This document shows, piece after piece, positions 33,139 to 46,600 of a stretch of 64,000 nucleotides of DNA (the stretch's first letter is position 1; every line of letters starts with the position of its first letter). Location: assembly GCF_954871325.1 (NCBI RefSeq), contig NC_088777.1, positions 19,941,366 to 20,005,365 of the forward strand, in the 5' to 3' direction. The translations under genes were made by a program, and so were the position numbers. The stretch is from Gordionus sp. m RMFG-2023. Taxonomy: Eukaryota; Nematomorpha; Gordioida; Chordodea; Parachordodidae. The notes under the pieces were generated by a model. It was given only the letters and a program-made list of their open reading frames with translations, did no database searches and was not told the DNA's origin.

Positions 33139-33212
33139 TCAACAAATAAAAAAAAATAAAAAAAATACGTACCGATGACATGTCGTCACGATGACATAGT
33201 GAGGACATCGGA

Positions 33213-35200
33213 AAATTATCATATAGATGTCATTTATAATTTGAGATAATTCTAAATCTGTGTAAGTTTCATCACGCTTATTAAAATTAATAAGTGTATC
33301 GGCAAAGTCATTTTCAATTTCAATTTCAATATTTTTAACATCATCACATCTGGAAAGGCAATCAGGAACAACATTGTATTTACCTGCTTTATACTTTATG
33401 CTGAAGTCGTAACCCCCCAAAGTTATATTCCATTTTTTGTAACCTTAAGGACATGGTACTATTGTCCTTGAATCCCTTGGTAAAAATATGGACTAGTGGT
33501 TTATGGTCCATGATGATAGTAAAGTCCCAATCAAATATTCATCTTTTAATTGCGAACATACCAAATTGTTGCAATTAATGATATGAGAATTTGAGGAAAC
33601 AGTAAAATTATTGTGACCACTGATATGAGACCTAGAGGAAATTAACTAAACACAAATAATTACGCAAAATTTTATTCTTTTATTAAAATTTTCTCACAAA
33701 AATAATAATTACAATTTCGAAAACTTTTTTATAAATTAAAAAAAATATATAATAATTTAAAATCCAAAAAATTACAATTTCGAAATCTTTTTATTAATTA
33801 AAATATAAAAAAAAAATAATAATTTCTTTATAAAAAAAAATAAATTATAATATTTCACAACACCTCACCCTATTATTTGGGATGAATTATGGGCTTAATT
33901 CCTAAATTTTCAATGGCAAGAGCCTCACGCTCAATATTGGTATAATTTATTTCATCTTGACCCAAAAGCTATAGGTTTATCTTTGATATCTTTTTCTGTG
34001 TGAAATAATATACCTCCTAATCCACATTTAGATGCATCAGTCACATTTCCGATAGGTAATTCCGGATTAAAATAAGTCAAGGCTGGCGGAAGACAATTCA
34101 ACTTCTTTAAATCATTAAAACTTCTGGAATGAATTTCCATTCCAATTTTTTTTTGTTGACAATTTTGTATAAAGGATCAGCAATTTCAGCAAGGTTATTC
34201 AAAATTTTTCTATAGTAATCAGCCATACCCAGAAATGTTGATAACTCATCATCTGATTTTGGCTCTGGCATGTTAATTATTGCTTCGATTTTGTCATGGT
34301 TAGCAAGATTCCCCTTATCGTCTATATCGTGACTCAGGAACCTAACTTTGTTTTTTAAAAATAAGCTTTTGGCGAAATTAGGTGCTAAACCGTACGATAA
34401 TATTCTCTCAAACACCTTTAATGGTTACTTCCAGTTATTTGTAAGTCATCAATATAAAATATAACATCTTTCATGTCACTGAATATCTCATTCATGATTT
34501 GTTGGAATATAGCAGATGAAGTTTTTAGCCCAAAAGGAAGTCTGGTAAATTGGTAGTATCTCTTATGTGTGGATATTGTCAAAAGATTTCTGCTATTTTT
34601 ATCGATCGGAACTTGTAGAAATGCATTTTTGAAATCGATTTTGGTAAACTTCTTTCATCTGAAATCTTATAGTGTCTTTAAAATCAGCGCAAAGCCTGAT
34701 GCTCCCATTATCTTTGTATATAGCGGTTATAGGACTCGCCCATCGCACATTTTTTACCAGCTCAATAATTTTTTCATGTATCCATTTATTCAGTTCTTCG
34801 CCCACAAGATCAATCTTTGAATTTGCTGGTATTATTTTAGGTTGGGCGTCACATCTTAAATGTAATTTGACAATTACTTTATTAATTGGTTCTGGGGTCA
34901 ATTTGGATTTACAATCTTTAATTAGTTTATTATTTTCGTCTTCACAATTGTTGTCGATATTTCCTATGAATTTATTTAAAATATTTTTAAAGGCATTGAT
35001 CCAGATTCTTCCTAACAACGCGTTCTTTCTTGACTCTACAGCTACCGCTAATAAATATTTAGTGATTCCTTCATAATTTACTTTGACTTGCGTTGTCCCG
35101 ATGATCTTAATCAAGTTTCCATCGTAGGCTGTAAGTAGCAATCTGGATTTCTTCATTTCTCTTATGCCAATTTTTTTTTAGCCATCTCATGAGATATAAT
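33213..35200 (-). mobile_element. Ty3/Gypsy fossil: protease, reverse transcriptase and RNase H portions
   Basis: Minus-strand similarity in the usual Gypsy order from right to left. An aspartic-protease-like C-terminal region with ALLGRIWI lies near 35,000. The reverse transcriptase has its N-terminal block RWASPITAIYKDNGSIRLC near 34,740 and its thumb side (FLSHDIDDKGN, FLGMADYYRKI) at 34,200-34,340. RNase H follows (VTDASKCGLGGILF near 34,040, and a downstream part with FSIKYKAGKYNVVPDCLSR near 33,380). No gag, primer-binding site or 5' LTR was recognised to the right. The fossil is broken in several places and split by the large insertions to its left. Confidence 0.88.
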
Positions 35201-36229
35201 AGTAAACTTTGATCCAGTATGACTTGCATCATAGACGTAGCCAGGATTTTCCTAAGAGGGGGGGATTAAAAAATTACTGGAAGCTTCGCCCCCATTTGGG
35301 GCTGGCTTTGGCCCGCTTTTGCCCTGGCTTTGGCCGGATTACCTTAGTCTATATATACTCATAAAATATTTTTACAAGATAGGAAGTTAATTTTAATAAA
35401 AAAAATAAGACTGGAACAAATATGAAATATATTTTTATTAGTTTATATAAAATACAATAAATTTTGTATATACATTAATATAAAAGCATGGTAATAATTT
35501 ATTCTGAACAAGTATAAGAAATTTATCTATAAAATGTAAGTAGACATATAGTTGATATTCCTCTATTATATAGAATTAGTTACAAAATACTAGGTAAAAT
35601 TCCACTTTTACATACATATTTGACAGTTAGACTATATATTACAGTTAATATTTTAACAAATTTCACTAATCAATGCTCTTGATAATAAAATAGAAACAAT
35701 TTGCATTCAATTATTTAACGCCATTTATTTAATTTAAATAAAAATGATATAAAAAATTAATTTTCATATTATTCATCCCACAATGTCTTTAAAAGATATT
35801 TTCTGATGTCCTTATCAATATTTTATACTTTTTCTGTAAAATATATAATTCGCTATATTGGTAAAAATTAATTGATTGTCATATGATAATTGATAAAATT
35901 AGATATACTGTAAATCTACGACATATTAGTTTTATAAAAAAATATCAACTTTTACATTCTTTCTAAATTATTATTTAAGATATATGCATACATTTTTGGG
36001 GGTCAGTATATATATATATAACTTGGACTTCATTTAATTCTTTATCGCAATCAAATAAACCTTTTATACAAATTATATTAATCATAATTAATCCGATAAC
36101 AAATCATAATAATACAATCATAAACATCCAATATAAACATCATATCCATTCCATAATCCACAGCAATAATTCTCTAACTTTCCTCCATTTCCAAAACAAT
36201 ATGATGTGGATTTATTATTCTTGTCTGTC
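35201..36229. other. Repeat-derived stretch with GTAGCCAGGATTTT motif
   Basis: At 35,232 CGTAGCCAGGATTTTCC and a G7 run resemble the GTGGCGTAGCCAGGATTT tips seen in many animal hAT-type elements; a sister motif, TAGTGGCGTATCCAGGATT, occurs at 53,525. TGGCTTTGGCC repeats follow. The rest is AT-rich with a (TA) run at 36,008-36,020. No gene seen. Confidence 0.4.
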
Positions 36230-36870
36230 AACCCCGTGTTCGGTAGCTATTCACTTCACAATATCTCTCGCTCACCTCCTTTATCAATTCCAAAACATTC
36301 TCGAGTAGTCGCAAACCTTGTATGGTCCCAATGGCTTTAAATTTTGAACGCTTCTCGAGGTTCTAGCTATCGCTTGAGCCGTATCACTATCACTAGGGCC
36401 GATTAAGAATCCACCATTCTTACCAATAGTATCCACGTGGGCAGTCCACAAAGCGTCAAGGGTAGTGTTGTTAAACGGCTCGATTTGAGCCGATTTTTAA
36501 AAATGGCTAACTCAATATATTATTTAGTAAAACATTACGCAAGCCTGGATAAATATTTTGCTCATAGATAACACAGAAGTTTGGATATCTTTAGGCAATA
36601 TTTTTTGGCTAAAATATGGAGTTAGCCGTTTACAAAAATCGGCTCAAATCGAGCCGTTTAACAACACTCATTAAAGGGTACTTGAACAAATCGTTATATC
36701 TTGAAACACCATGAGGCCCCTGTAATTACGCCAACCAATTTCATCGTGATCCCGCTACTACTCCTTATTATCATCAACTAAGTAGTCATCATAATTTGTC
36801 CCTGTCGATTGACCTCGTCTATAGACTATTCCCCTTTAACTTGAATCTTCTTGGCAACTACCCCCAAATA
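36230..36870 (-). other. Unassigned coding-like block, interrupted by a small hAT
   Basis: Clearly richer in G+C than its surroundings. On the minus strand it reads IRIDVVYPKYLGVVAKKIQV near 36,890-36,830 and, left of the small hAT, TLDALWTAHVDTIGKNGGF followed by LIGPSDSDTAQAIARTSRS near 36,460-36,350. Stops and frame changes occur between and within these pieces. I do not recognise the family. It may be a dead host exon set or an element gene; it lies only 0.7 kb upstream of PDS5 on the other strand. Confidence 0.35.
36463..36669. mobile_element. Small non-autonomous hAT (MITE), TAGTGTTGTTAA tips
   Basis: TAGTGTTGTTAAACGGCTCG is matched at the other end by CGAGCCGTTTAACAACACT. The inverted repeat runs about 36 bp with an internal ATTTGAGCCGATTTT dyad. 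The tip equals that of both giant hATs. Flanking 8-mers GTCAAGGG and ATTAAAGG agree at five positions, so the duplication is decayed at best. Confidence 0.88.
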
Positions 36871-37540
36871 TTTTGGGTATACAACATCGATTCTAATTAT
36901 ATTCGGAATAGAAGGTGGGGACTATGGTTGCTATGACAAACAAATATTTTGTTGATTTGAACAAATCAATTTTATAATCTTATGGATATATATCCCTTTA
37001 TATGAGTGCTTATCAAAAGACGAGGTATGGAATCGAAATGCTGGTATTTTAGGGAAAAAAATCTGAACACTTTTTGATCTATGGATATTGGATGATACGG
37101 ACCATTTTTATGGATATAAAAATTTTTATAATAATATATGCTATTATTGAAACGCGAAATTGAATCAGTTTTGAAACCACCGATTTTATATTTTCAAAAA
37201 CCATTGATATTTATTTACAAAACTCTATCTATATATAATTTCTTAAAAATATAAATAATACTGATGTAGTTTTTTAAAAAGTTTTTTCTAATTATATAAT
37301 TTTGGGTAAAGGCTGAATAATAAATCATTGGTTATAATATAAAGTTAAAATTCAGGCCTAAGCTTAGCAGTTTAATTACACAACAATATCCTAAAAATGG
37401 CTGTTATTAGAATTTTTAATTATGTATAGAGTTAACTTTAATTTAGTTTTATCCTTGCTAAATAAAATTAAATTTTCGATTTTTAGCGCATAAAATAACC
37501 ATATGGTATATTGCGAAAATTTACACTGAGTGAGGAAAAT
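36871..37540. other. Upstream region of PDS5
   Basis: AT-rich, no frame of note. It should contain the PDS5 promoter and 5' UTR. No core element could be assigned by eye. Confidence 0.45.
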
Positions 37541-37651
37541 ATGCCTACTGCTTTCGATAATCATAAAGTTGATTATGATATTACATACCCACCAGGGGTT
37601 AAAGAAATATCTGAGGAGCTCTCAACAGAGGAATTAGTTAAAAGGCTTAAG
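37541..37651 (+). CDS. PDS5: PDS5 exon 1 (residues 1-37)
   Basis: Reads MPTAFDNHKVDYDITYPPGV then KEISEELSTEELVKRLK; the ITYPPGVKEIS string is the family's N-terminal signature. Donor GTATTT, phase 0, intron 42 nt. Confidence 0.93.
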
Positions 37652-40600
37652 GTATTTATAATGGAATGATGTAAATATTTTTATATTGATCAGATATGTT
37701 CAGGAGTATTTCAGAATTTGGGGCAGAATGATAATGTTAGTTGTTATGAGAATTTTGCACTTCATATTGCATCTGAAGAATTTATGAATCATTCAAGCAA
37801 AGAAGCTAAATTACTTGTAGCTTGTATAATAGTTGATATCTTTCGTGTATTTGCCCCAAATCCTCCATATAAGGAACCATATATGATTAAAGTACTATAA
37901 TTTTATCAATAAAAAAATATGTAGATGCATTAGAACATTTTTACATTTTTGGTTGAAGAATTAAAAGGAATAAAATCCCCTACCAATGTTTATTTTAAAA
38001 GACATTTTTACTTATTAGAAGTATATAATATAATTTCATAATTTAATGAGTGATTTATACAGAATTTGGCTTGGATGAAGGCTTTTAATATATGTTTTGA
38101 TATTGATGAAGGACAAGAAATTTTTTGCAAACTATTCAAACTCTTTTTCAATGTCATTAAGTAATTAATAACATTTGTTAAAATAAAAACATGATTTAAT
38201 TAAATATAATATCAATAACAGCCAAACTTCTATTATTTCTTTTTATAATTAACTATATTTATAATTATCCGATATTATTTAAAGTGTTAAATTACTTTGG
38301 TAATATTTATAGAGGTCAGTTAAAGCCCAACCCATCATTTTGGCCAAACTGGACAAAAAATTAATGGGATAAGCCAGGCAAAATGCTTCTTTTAAATTCT
38401 GATATTTTGTAGAAGTGATAATCCATAAAGTATAGTGTTTTTAATTTAACCACTTCCCAATATTATAAATAGTTGTTTTTTTGATTTCAACAATATATAT
38501 TTCAGTTTAGACCCTGTATTAAAAAAAATTTAAAAACTGGACTGGTGAACCTTAGTAAAAATAATGACAGGCTAAGCCAGACAAAAACTAAATTTCCAGT
38601 GGGTTGGGCCTGAATTTGCAGACCTATAATTTATACTTTGTTTTAAACAATGTTTGGAACATTGTTGAAAAACCTATAGTAAAAAAGAGATATTATTTAA
38701 TATTAATTATTCTAGCATGCACATTTTTTTAAATATTATCAATAAATATAGTGAAGCACATTCCACTAAAGTTAGAAACTATATGCTTGATATCATGAGT
38801 TCGGTGTTAATAGATATCGACAATGTATCCAATGAACTACTGGAGTCTATTTTGGTATGTATCATTGAGCCATATAAGGTTATATTTTAATTTTTTATGC
38901 CTTTTTTTAATTGTCAATCATTGCCAAACTTTATTAAATATATTTAAGATTAGGGTTGCACCAATATAAATATGGAATTGGCTCTTATATTGATCCTTTG
39001 AAAAATAAATTTAATTTGCCAATCTTTTCATAAAACCTAACCAATACCAATTTTTGAATAGGATTATTGTGTAAATTAAAAAAAAAATTATTATATGTTA
39101 TTTTTAGTAATGTGATAAGTAATTTTTATACTGCACAGTCATAACTGTGTTTTATATAATACTTAATAATAATATTTATATAATTTAATTAGAAAATATA
39201 TCTATTTTGAGAATAAATTATTAAGCTTGTATATGTAGTACTTAATATATTATCATTTAAAATATGTTAGCAAACAAAAACAATTTAATTAAAGTACACA
39301 GTTTTAAGTTTTTAAATGTATCGGGATACCAGGCATATTCAGTAGTTTTTCTTATTGTTTCGTTACAAGACATGCTTTTTTTGACAGTAAATTAAATCAA
39401 TAGCTCTAGCTCAAATATATCATTGTGGGCCTTCAAAGTTTAATGAGAGCCTTCTTTATTTTAACGAATCTCAAATTACTCAAAAATTTTTAGTTCAAAA
39501 TCACAAATTGTATATCATTTTGTAGCCCTCTAAATTCTCCTTAAGAAAATACCAAAATTATTTTAGAAATTAGTGTCATTGTATTTCTGATAAAACAAAA
39601 TAATTATTTTGATAAGGACCACATTTGAAAAGATGAAACTCACCAAATATGTTTATTAGCCATATATCTGAATATTTAAGTTAAACTATAATGGAGAAAT
39701 TAAGAATTAAAATTTTCTATAGTTTTTTTAATTTTAATAATAAATAAATCAATTATAGAGGGCATTTGAAAAGGTGAAGCTCATCAAATATGTTTATTAC
39801 TATAATATTTAAATATTTAAGTAAAAATTTAATGGAGAAATAAGAATTTAATTTTTATAATTTTAATAATAAAAAAATCAACTATAAATTCTTTAAAAAT
39901 AATTATTTTTTTTTAATTGGGGTACAAAAAAATGTATTCTAGTATACATAATAATTTTATTTAAATATTAACACATTTATATTATAAAATTCATATTTAT
40001 ATTTTAAAAAAATTTTTATTCACAAAATTATAAAAAAAACTAAATAAAATTGGTATTTAAATATATTTAATAATAAGCATAATTGGTGAGCTTCATCGTT
40101 TCAAATATCCTCTATAATTGATATATTTATTCCTAAAATTTAAAAAAAAAATTTCATCCTTATTTTTTCCATTAAATATTTAAACATATTTTGTGAGTTT
40201 CATCGTTTGAAATGTGGTCCCTCCAACAAAACTGATGATATTTTTAAAATAATTTTATTGTTTTCTAAAGGAGATTTGAGGGTTATTAATAATTTTTGAA
40301 CTTGAGATTATTAAAATCAAGATAGCGCCATTATTCGTGAAGGCCTATAATTTCTGCTCTATTTGAGCTAAAATATTAAAATTTTGATTTTTATAACATA
40401 TACAATATATATAACCTTTATACTAAGTTTTATCGATTTTTAAAATGGTCTTCCGAAACACTGGGTGATTTGTCATGGAATTACCCAAAGGTAATATATG
40501 CGATTTGTTTAATTCAAGAGGTGGGACAACAAAAAACTTTTTATAGCTTTACCAAAGCCCATAGGCTTTTTACTCTATTCTGATCGCATTAGCACAAAAA

Positions 40601-43600
40601 AATTAATAACTACCGAAAATTTGAAAATATAGGTGCATATATAAAAAGTAATAATATTTTCAGAGGGCTCTCCAAAGTTTTCTGGCGGCTCACTCTTCTG
40701 ACTATATTATAAAATTTATACAAATTTTTTCTAAGAGTGAAATTTGAGAAAAAATTATAAATGTCAAAATAAGTATCGGTTTGGTGTCAGGTCTGATTTG
40801 CAGATTGGTATTGGTCAAAGAAGTTGATCGAACATTATTTAAGATAGAAGTGTGATTTTGATATGGTATAAGGCCAAAAAAAATTTAATTTCTCAGTTTT
40901 TATTTTCATAAATATATGTATTTCAATGATAAAAAGACTCAAAGGAGAGACAGTTTTAATTTGGCAAAAGATTTGATTAAAAGAACGTACAATATACTTG
41001 AACCCTACATTCAACCTTACTTTACCACTGTCTTGTTTCCAGATAAAGAAAAAGATGGGGTTAATATAAATGGTAAGCCATTATTTTATTACAAAAAATA
41101 TGTAGTTAGTCAAAATTCCATTTTTGAATATTGAAGTGATCTCAATTTATTTTCATTAAAAAAATTCTTTTAATTTCAAAGAATATTAATTTAATTTTAT
41201 GGTTTTCGTTAAAAAATACACAAGTTCACAATTGCAACATTTAAGCTTGCATTATTATTATCGAGTTTAATTTCGTTCCCATTATTAGATAAGAAAATCG
41301 TATACAAGGATTTGAAATAATAGAAAGAAGTTACGAATATAAAAGGGAGATATAGCAAAAAGGGAAGGAAAGAAAGGTAGGAAAAAAAGTATCACAAAGA
41401 ACAATTTAATATCAAACAAATATAGCGTTGTGAATTAACATAGAAAACTTTTAAAATAAAATGACAGTATGAATAACAAATAATTTAATTGTTTTTAAAG
41501 CAACACCTTTAAAAAAATATATGTAGAGTTAAACCATTCCAGTGGCGATGAAGAAGAACAAGATAAAAAGAAATCGAAAGATATAAATAATAGTAACACT
41601 AAATATCGCGAAATCAAAGTATACGATTTTATACACGAGCTCTATATATTGGCGCCTGGCTTATTGACTCAAGTTTTACCCTTGCTGGATTTCAAACTCA
41701 AGGTGGACTTTAAAAATTGTAGTAGAAAAGAAAGATTTGACTTTTTTTATTTAAAAAAATAACTGATTATATAAATATAGATATACAATGAAACCCCTAA
41801 AGGTAACAATGTTTACCTCTTTAGTGGTACCTCATCCTTTCCAAAATCATATTAAAAATGAATATCAAAATATAATGGTGCGGATATTAATTAATTTTTA
41901 CATATGAATAGTATTTTTACCTTGATTTTTTTAATCTTTATTTAAACTCATTTTATAATTGTGAAAATCAGGCAAAAAAAGTTATATACTCATTATAAGT
42001 AGTGATTATTAATCTGCACATTGAAATTAAAAATGATTCTAAAAAAGTACTTTATCAAAACAAGCATTAAAAAATCAAAAAAACTGCCAATAACAGAATC
42101 GATGATATCGGCATTTTCTAAAATATTAAATATTTCAAAATCGGTAAAAAAAAAAGGAATCATGTATTTCTATTTTAAGTTGATGGAGATCTTTACTTAA
42201 TTACGCACGCCATTTTATAGCGGTAATCTTAATCAAGGCTATTTACCCGTGTGGCTGATTTTATATCTTCCTCTACTTTTTATTTCAGAGCGACAAAAGC
42301 GAAGAAAGACTCAACGCAACCAAGGCTTTAGGTAGGATGTTTTCTGAAAAGGATTCTAATTTAGCCTCAGAAAATCCAGCGTTATGGAAAAGTTTTTTGG
42401 GAAGGTATGTTTTTTCCTTTTTTTAATGATCAGTGTTTAAAATAAATTTTCCGTGTATCTCACAAATTACAATAATAAATTCATTTCCGATTATTTATTT
42501 TAGAGATTACAGATTTTTTTGATATAGAATTAGATCCCATCATTGGTTTTAAATAGAATATTTTGTATTGACAGCTATTTTTAATTTGGCCTGTGATATA
42601 TAAAATGGCGAATAAAAAATTGACACTTAATATTTGATATAAAAAATTTTAAAATAGACATTTACCCAATAATTTTATGGTAATCTACAAAATATCACTT
42701 TCATCTTAATATAAAGTTTTTGTCCTTTCCCAATCCCGGGATATTTAATATCGAAATCGATTACTGAAAATATTTGATAAATTACATATTTTATTCCTAT
42801 CAGGTTTAACGATATAGATACCTCGATTCGTTTGATATGTGTTTGTTACGTTTCCCATTTACTCATGAATCATAAAGACTTACTTGTCTCGTCATCGCTG
42901 ATTAGCGATTCTACCAACGAGTTCGTAGATAAGCTATCGGCCAGAGCCTTAGATCCAGACGAAGCAGTTCGTCTTCAACTTGTGCTTGCCTTGGTTTTTA
43001 ATAAATCCTGTAAAATCTGTTTCATTTTGAGCCTTCTGATTATCTCACGTTGTGCCAATTTTTCGAAATGATTTCCTTTCACATGTTAATTAAATAATTT
43101 ATCAATTTCATGATATGAGATTATGAAGAGCTCAATTTAATCAAATTTTACCGGTCATTCATAACCTTATTTTTTTTTAAATTTGTTTTGCATTTTGAAG
43201 AAAAAGGAAAAAGATGGAAGGCAAATTTTTTCTCTGTTTTATTTCTTGTGTCTTGACTAGAGGCGTCAAACTTCTAATTCATTTTGAAGATTTTTTTAAA
43301 ATTTCTTAATTAAAAACTGCTTATTTCTATATCAGGTTATTCTTTTAATTACTAGTTTAAACGGATCTTATTATAATTCTTATCTGCTCTTATTTATTTT
43401 ATAGTTTTATACCTTAAGCTTTAATAGTGTTTTCTGGTTCGATTTATTTTTCATACTTTCTCTTTAGAGATTTTGAACTAGCACACCCTATTCTTGTTTC
43501 TTTTAAATGTTTGGTGGCATTGTTATTTTTCGTATTTTTTTCTCTTACTTTTTAAGCTGTTTAGTCGAAGCTATGTAGCTAGCTTTATAGTAATAAGTCG

Positions 43601-46600
43601 AAGGACACATCCTAACTGTTGCTAATTTAAAAAATTATTAAGAAATTTTAATTAATAACATACACAACAATGACACAATGTCCTTTTGAGATTAGAATTA
43701 TAAAGATCTATTAAAACCCATAATTAAGAGAATAACTTTTGAGATAGAAATGATTTTTAATACTTAAAACTTTCATTCATTTTAACATTAACTTTATTAA
43801 GTCTAAATTTTAAAAAAATTCTTAAATTGTAGTGCTTCTTTTGTCTACTTGTCTATGATTTCTTCTCATACACAGTACTTATGAAATTTAGATAAGTTTA
43901 TCACTTAATAACGGTAATTCTTTTTATCATGATAAATTCTTAATCTTTGAAGCAATTATTAACTAAGCAATCAACCAAATAAAAAATATTACACAGGTTG
44001 AAGCCTCTTTAGCCAGCCACGGAGTGTCATCTAAACTTACCAATCAGATTGACGGAAAATCTCCCAATCATACCCCTTGGAATAGCTTGTTTTTATATGA
44101 CGACATTAGTGACAAAACACATAATAAAGATGGTGGACTAGAGAAAGAAAAGCTAATTGATATATTGAGGAGTAGAACACTGGATAAAAAAGTAATATGG
44201 ATGGCAGGTTAGGAAACTTGATGAGAAATAAGGAAAGAATATAAAGAAAAAAAAAGAGAGAGAAAGTTGATTGCAACTTTCTATAATTATATTGAATATA
44301 TCATCTAAGTTATTTATATGAAAATAAAATGAGAAAATGTTTTGTAGCTAGGTTAAGCCAAAATAATTAAAATAACAAGTACAAGTATCATTAAAAGAAA
44401 TTCTTTTATATGTCAACTATCTCGATACCTATATTTAATAGGTTTGGCAATTTGACTATCATTTATTTCTCTAATCTCCTAGTCTAGCCAACATCAGGTC
44501 TTAACCTGCTCCTAGTTTAGGTAAATTATATTTTTCTAGGGGGTTTTTTTCATGTTTTTACAATATTGATATCTAACAGATTATTTTTTTTTTTGATTAA
44601 AATTTTTTCTTGTTTATCAAAGATTATTGATCAGTTTTTGATTCACTAATTTTATATTTATACAATCATAAAATGTTGATCATTTAATAAAAAATATTTT
44701 GCTAGCTTTAATTCACAATTTTTTTTAAAGTTTCGTATAAGAAAAGAAGCTACCATGGGCCTTGGTAATATATACAAAGCAGCTTATGCCATATCGAGCA
44801 ACAGCACTCACTGCAATGCGACTGAGTCTGAACGCAGAAAATTATATTGGATCCGGGACCAATGCATGCACTCGTACTATCAAAACACCATAGACGATCA
44901 GTAAATATATTGTCTAGCTGGTTTTATTATTTATATAAAATATTTTACTTGTGTACACCTATCAATTAGTTTAAAAAGATCATGGTTACATGGGGTTTTA
45001 TTTATATTATAACACGATAACTTTGATTGTCAATATAAAAGCTGATTACGTTAACTAGGGGATTTCAAAGGCTGATTTTATTCAAACGAAACACTTTTAG
45101 AGAAAAAGCTTCCCACTTTTGAGCGAAATCTGTTTGTCTGCACTGATTTATCAATTTTATATTTTTCCTGGTTTAATCATTTCTTTTTTAAGTAAAATCT
45201 TATCGCCTTACAAACTACCATATTTATCACTTATATAAGGTTATCGATTTTTAAATTAACCGCTCTCCCTCCCCACTCTCACTTTTTAAACTTGATTTTA
45301 TTCACTCTAAAAAAAAATAGATTTCCCTCATATATTTACTATAATATAAAGTTATATAACGCTCTAATATTAATTATTTTGTGTTTTATGATAAAAATAT
45401 TTAACGTTGTTTTATATTCACTGTTTCAATTTTGTACTATGGGTAAACCATCTAGCCCTAACCCTAATTATCTTTGCCATATACCGACTTAAGTTAATTT
45501 ATCTTGTGCTAAGCTAACATTATCCCCTTGAATCATACTTCTTAGCTTTTTAGGTTCCTATATTTATAGAGTGTTGCAAGTCCCGATCAAAGGCTGGACC
45601 GTAAATTTAAAAAAACTTGGACCATGCCTAAAAATTTTTTTTCAACAAAACTCGGGACGAGCCAATTTAAAAATAAATAAATTTAGGAAAATAATATAAT
45701 AAAGCTATATTTATTTACTGTTCATTATTTTTATGCTCCCTTTGAAACAATTAATAAAATACAACCAAAATAATTCAAAATAATAAATTTTTTGAAAATT
45801 CCGGGCTAGGTTTGAAAATGATCAAAAATAAAAATTCGGGTTGAGAAATTTTTTCGGGTCAGACTTGTAAATGAAAAATAAAATCGTATTCATGCCGGGT
45901 TTAAAATTTACGCCTCTGTAGTGTATGATTTATATTGTAAATACTTTTATTATTACTTCAGGATCTTAGTGGAAAGGGTTTTCAACACTTGCCTGGTTCC
46001 CTTCAACCTGACCCCTCACAAGAGAATGTACCGGCTCTTGCACCTTTTTGTTAACATAGACGAGCACAGTGTCAAAGCCTGGACCGAAATGTGGAAAAAA
46101 CAATTCGTTATTCGAACTCTTACAGTTCAATACATCGATTCATTAGATAATTTGGGTTTTGAGAATTTTTTCTAATTTTTATAATCATATAATTACTCCA
46201 ATGTATCAAGTGAATTAGGAATATTATTTATGGAAGAGAGTATAAAAGTGAAACAAATAGAAAAAGGGAAGAAAATGCATCATAAGAAATGAGGTTAGAA
46301 TCAAGTCACCCGAATTAAATCTAAGCATACCTAAAATATTTTCTAATTTAGCTCATCGATTTTTAAGTGACACCTTAATATATTTTTTGATTTATTAGTA
46401 AACTTAAATGGTGAAAGATAGAGACGCCACCAAATTAAATTAAAGAATATAAGGAAGGTGGAAATGAAAAGAACCAGAGTTACAGATTGAAAAATAACAA
46501 TTATTGGTATGAATTATTTGAATCAGTATAATATTTTTCATGAGTCTTCTTGGGGTTCATGCTGAAAATTAATCAAGCGATCTTCTTCAATTACATTTAA

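Larger units (their letters stand above)
16192..33212 (-). mobile_element. Probable non-autonomous Helitron/Helentron hosting giant hAT 2
   Basis: On the minus strand the segment ends with a GC-rich hairpin (CCCGTCA...TGACGGG) followed 7 nt later by CTAG at 16,192, then host T. That is the classical 3' end of a Helitron. Its 5' end is placed at 33,212, where the minus strand reads TCCGATGTCC after host TTT and continues into a CCGATG/CATCGG inverted pair, suggesting a T-T target as in Helentrons. No target duplication is expected or seen. Minus the 13.4-kb hAT, the body is about 3.6 kb and non-coding, with tandem duplications (31,305-31,760 and 32,006-32,690). No Rep/helicase gene is present. 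The 5' limit is less sure than the 3' limit. Confidence 0.6.

Noticed and set aside
38855-38860. Strong GTATGT donor as the end of PDS5 exon 5
   Set aside because: Using it leaves an eight-residue gap against all relatives; reading on to 38,878 restores the VCIIEPYK segment and the phase.
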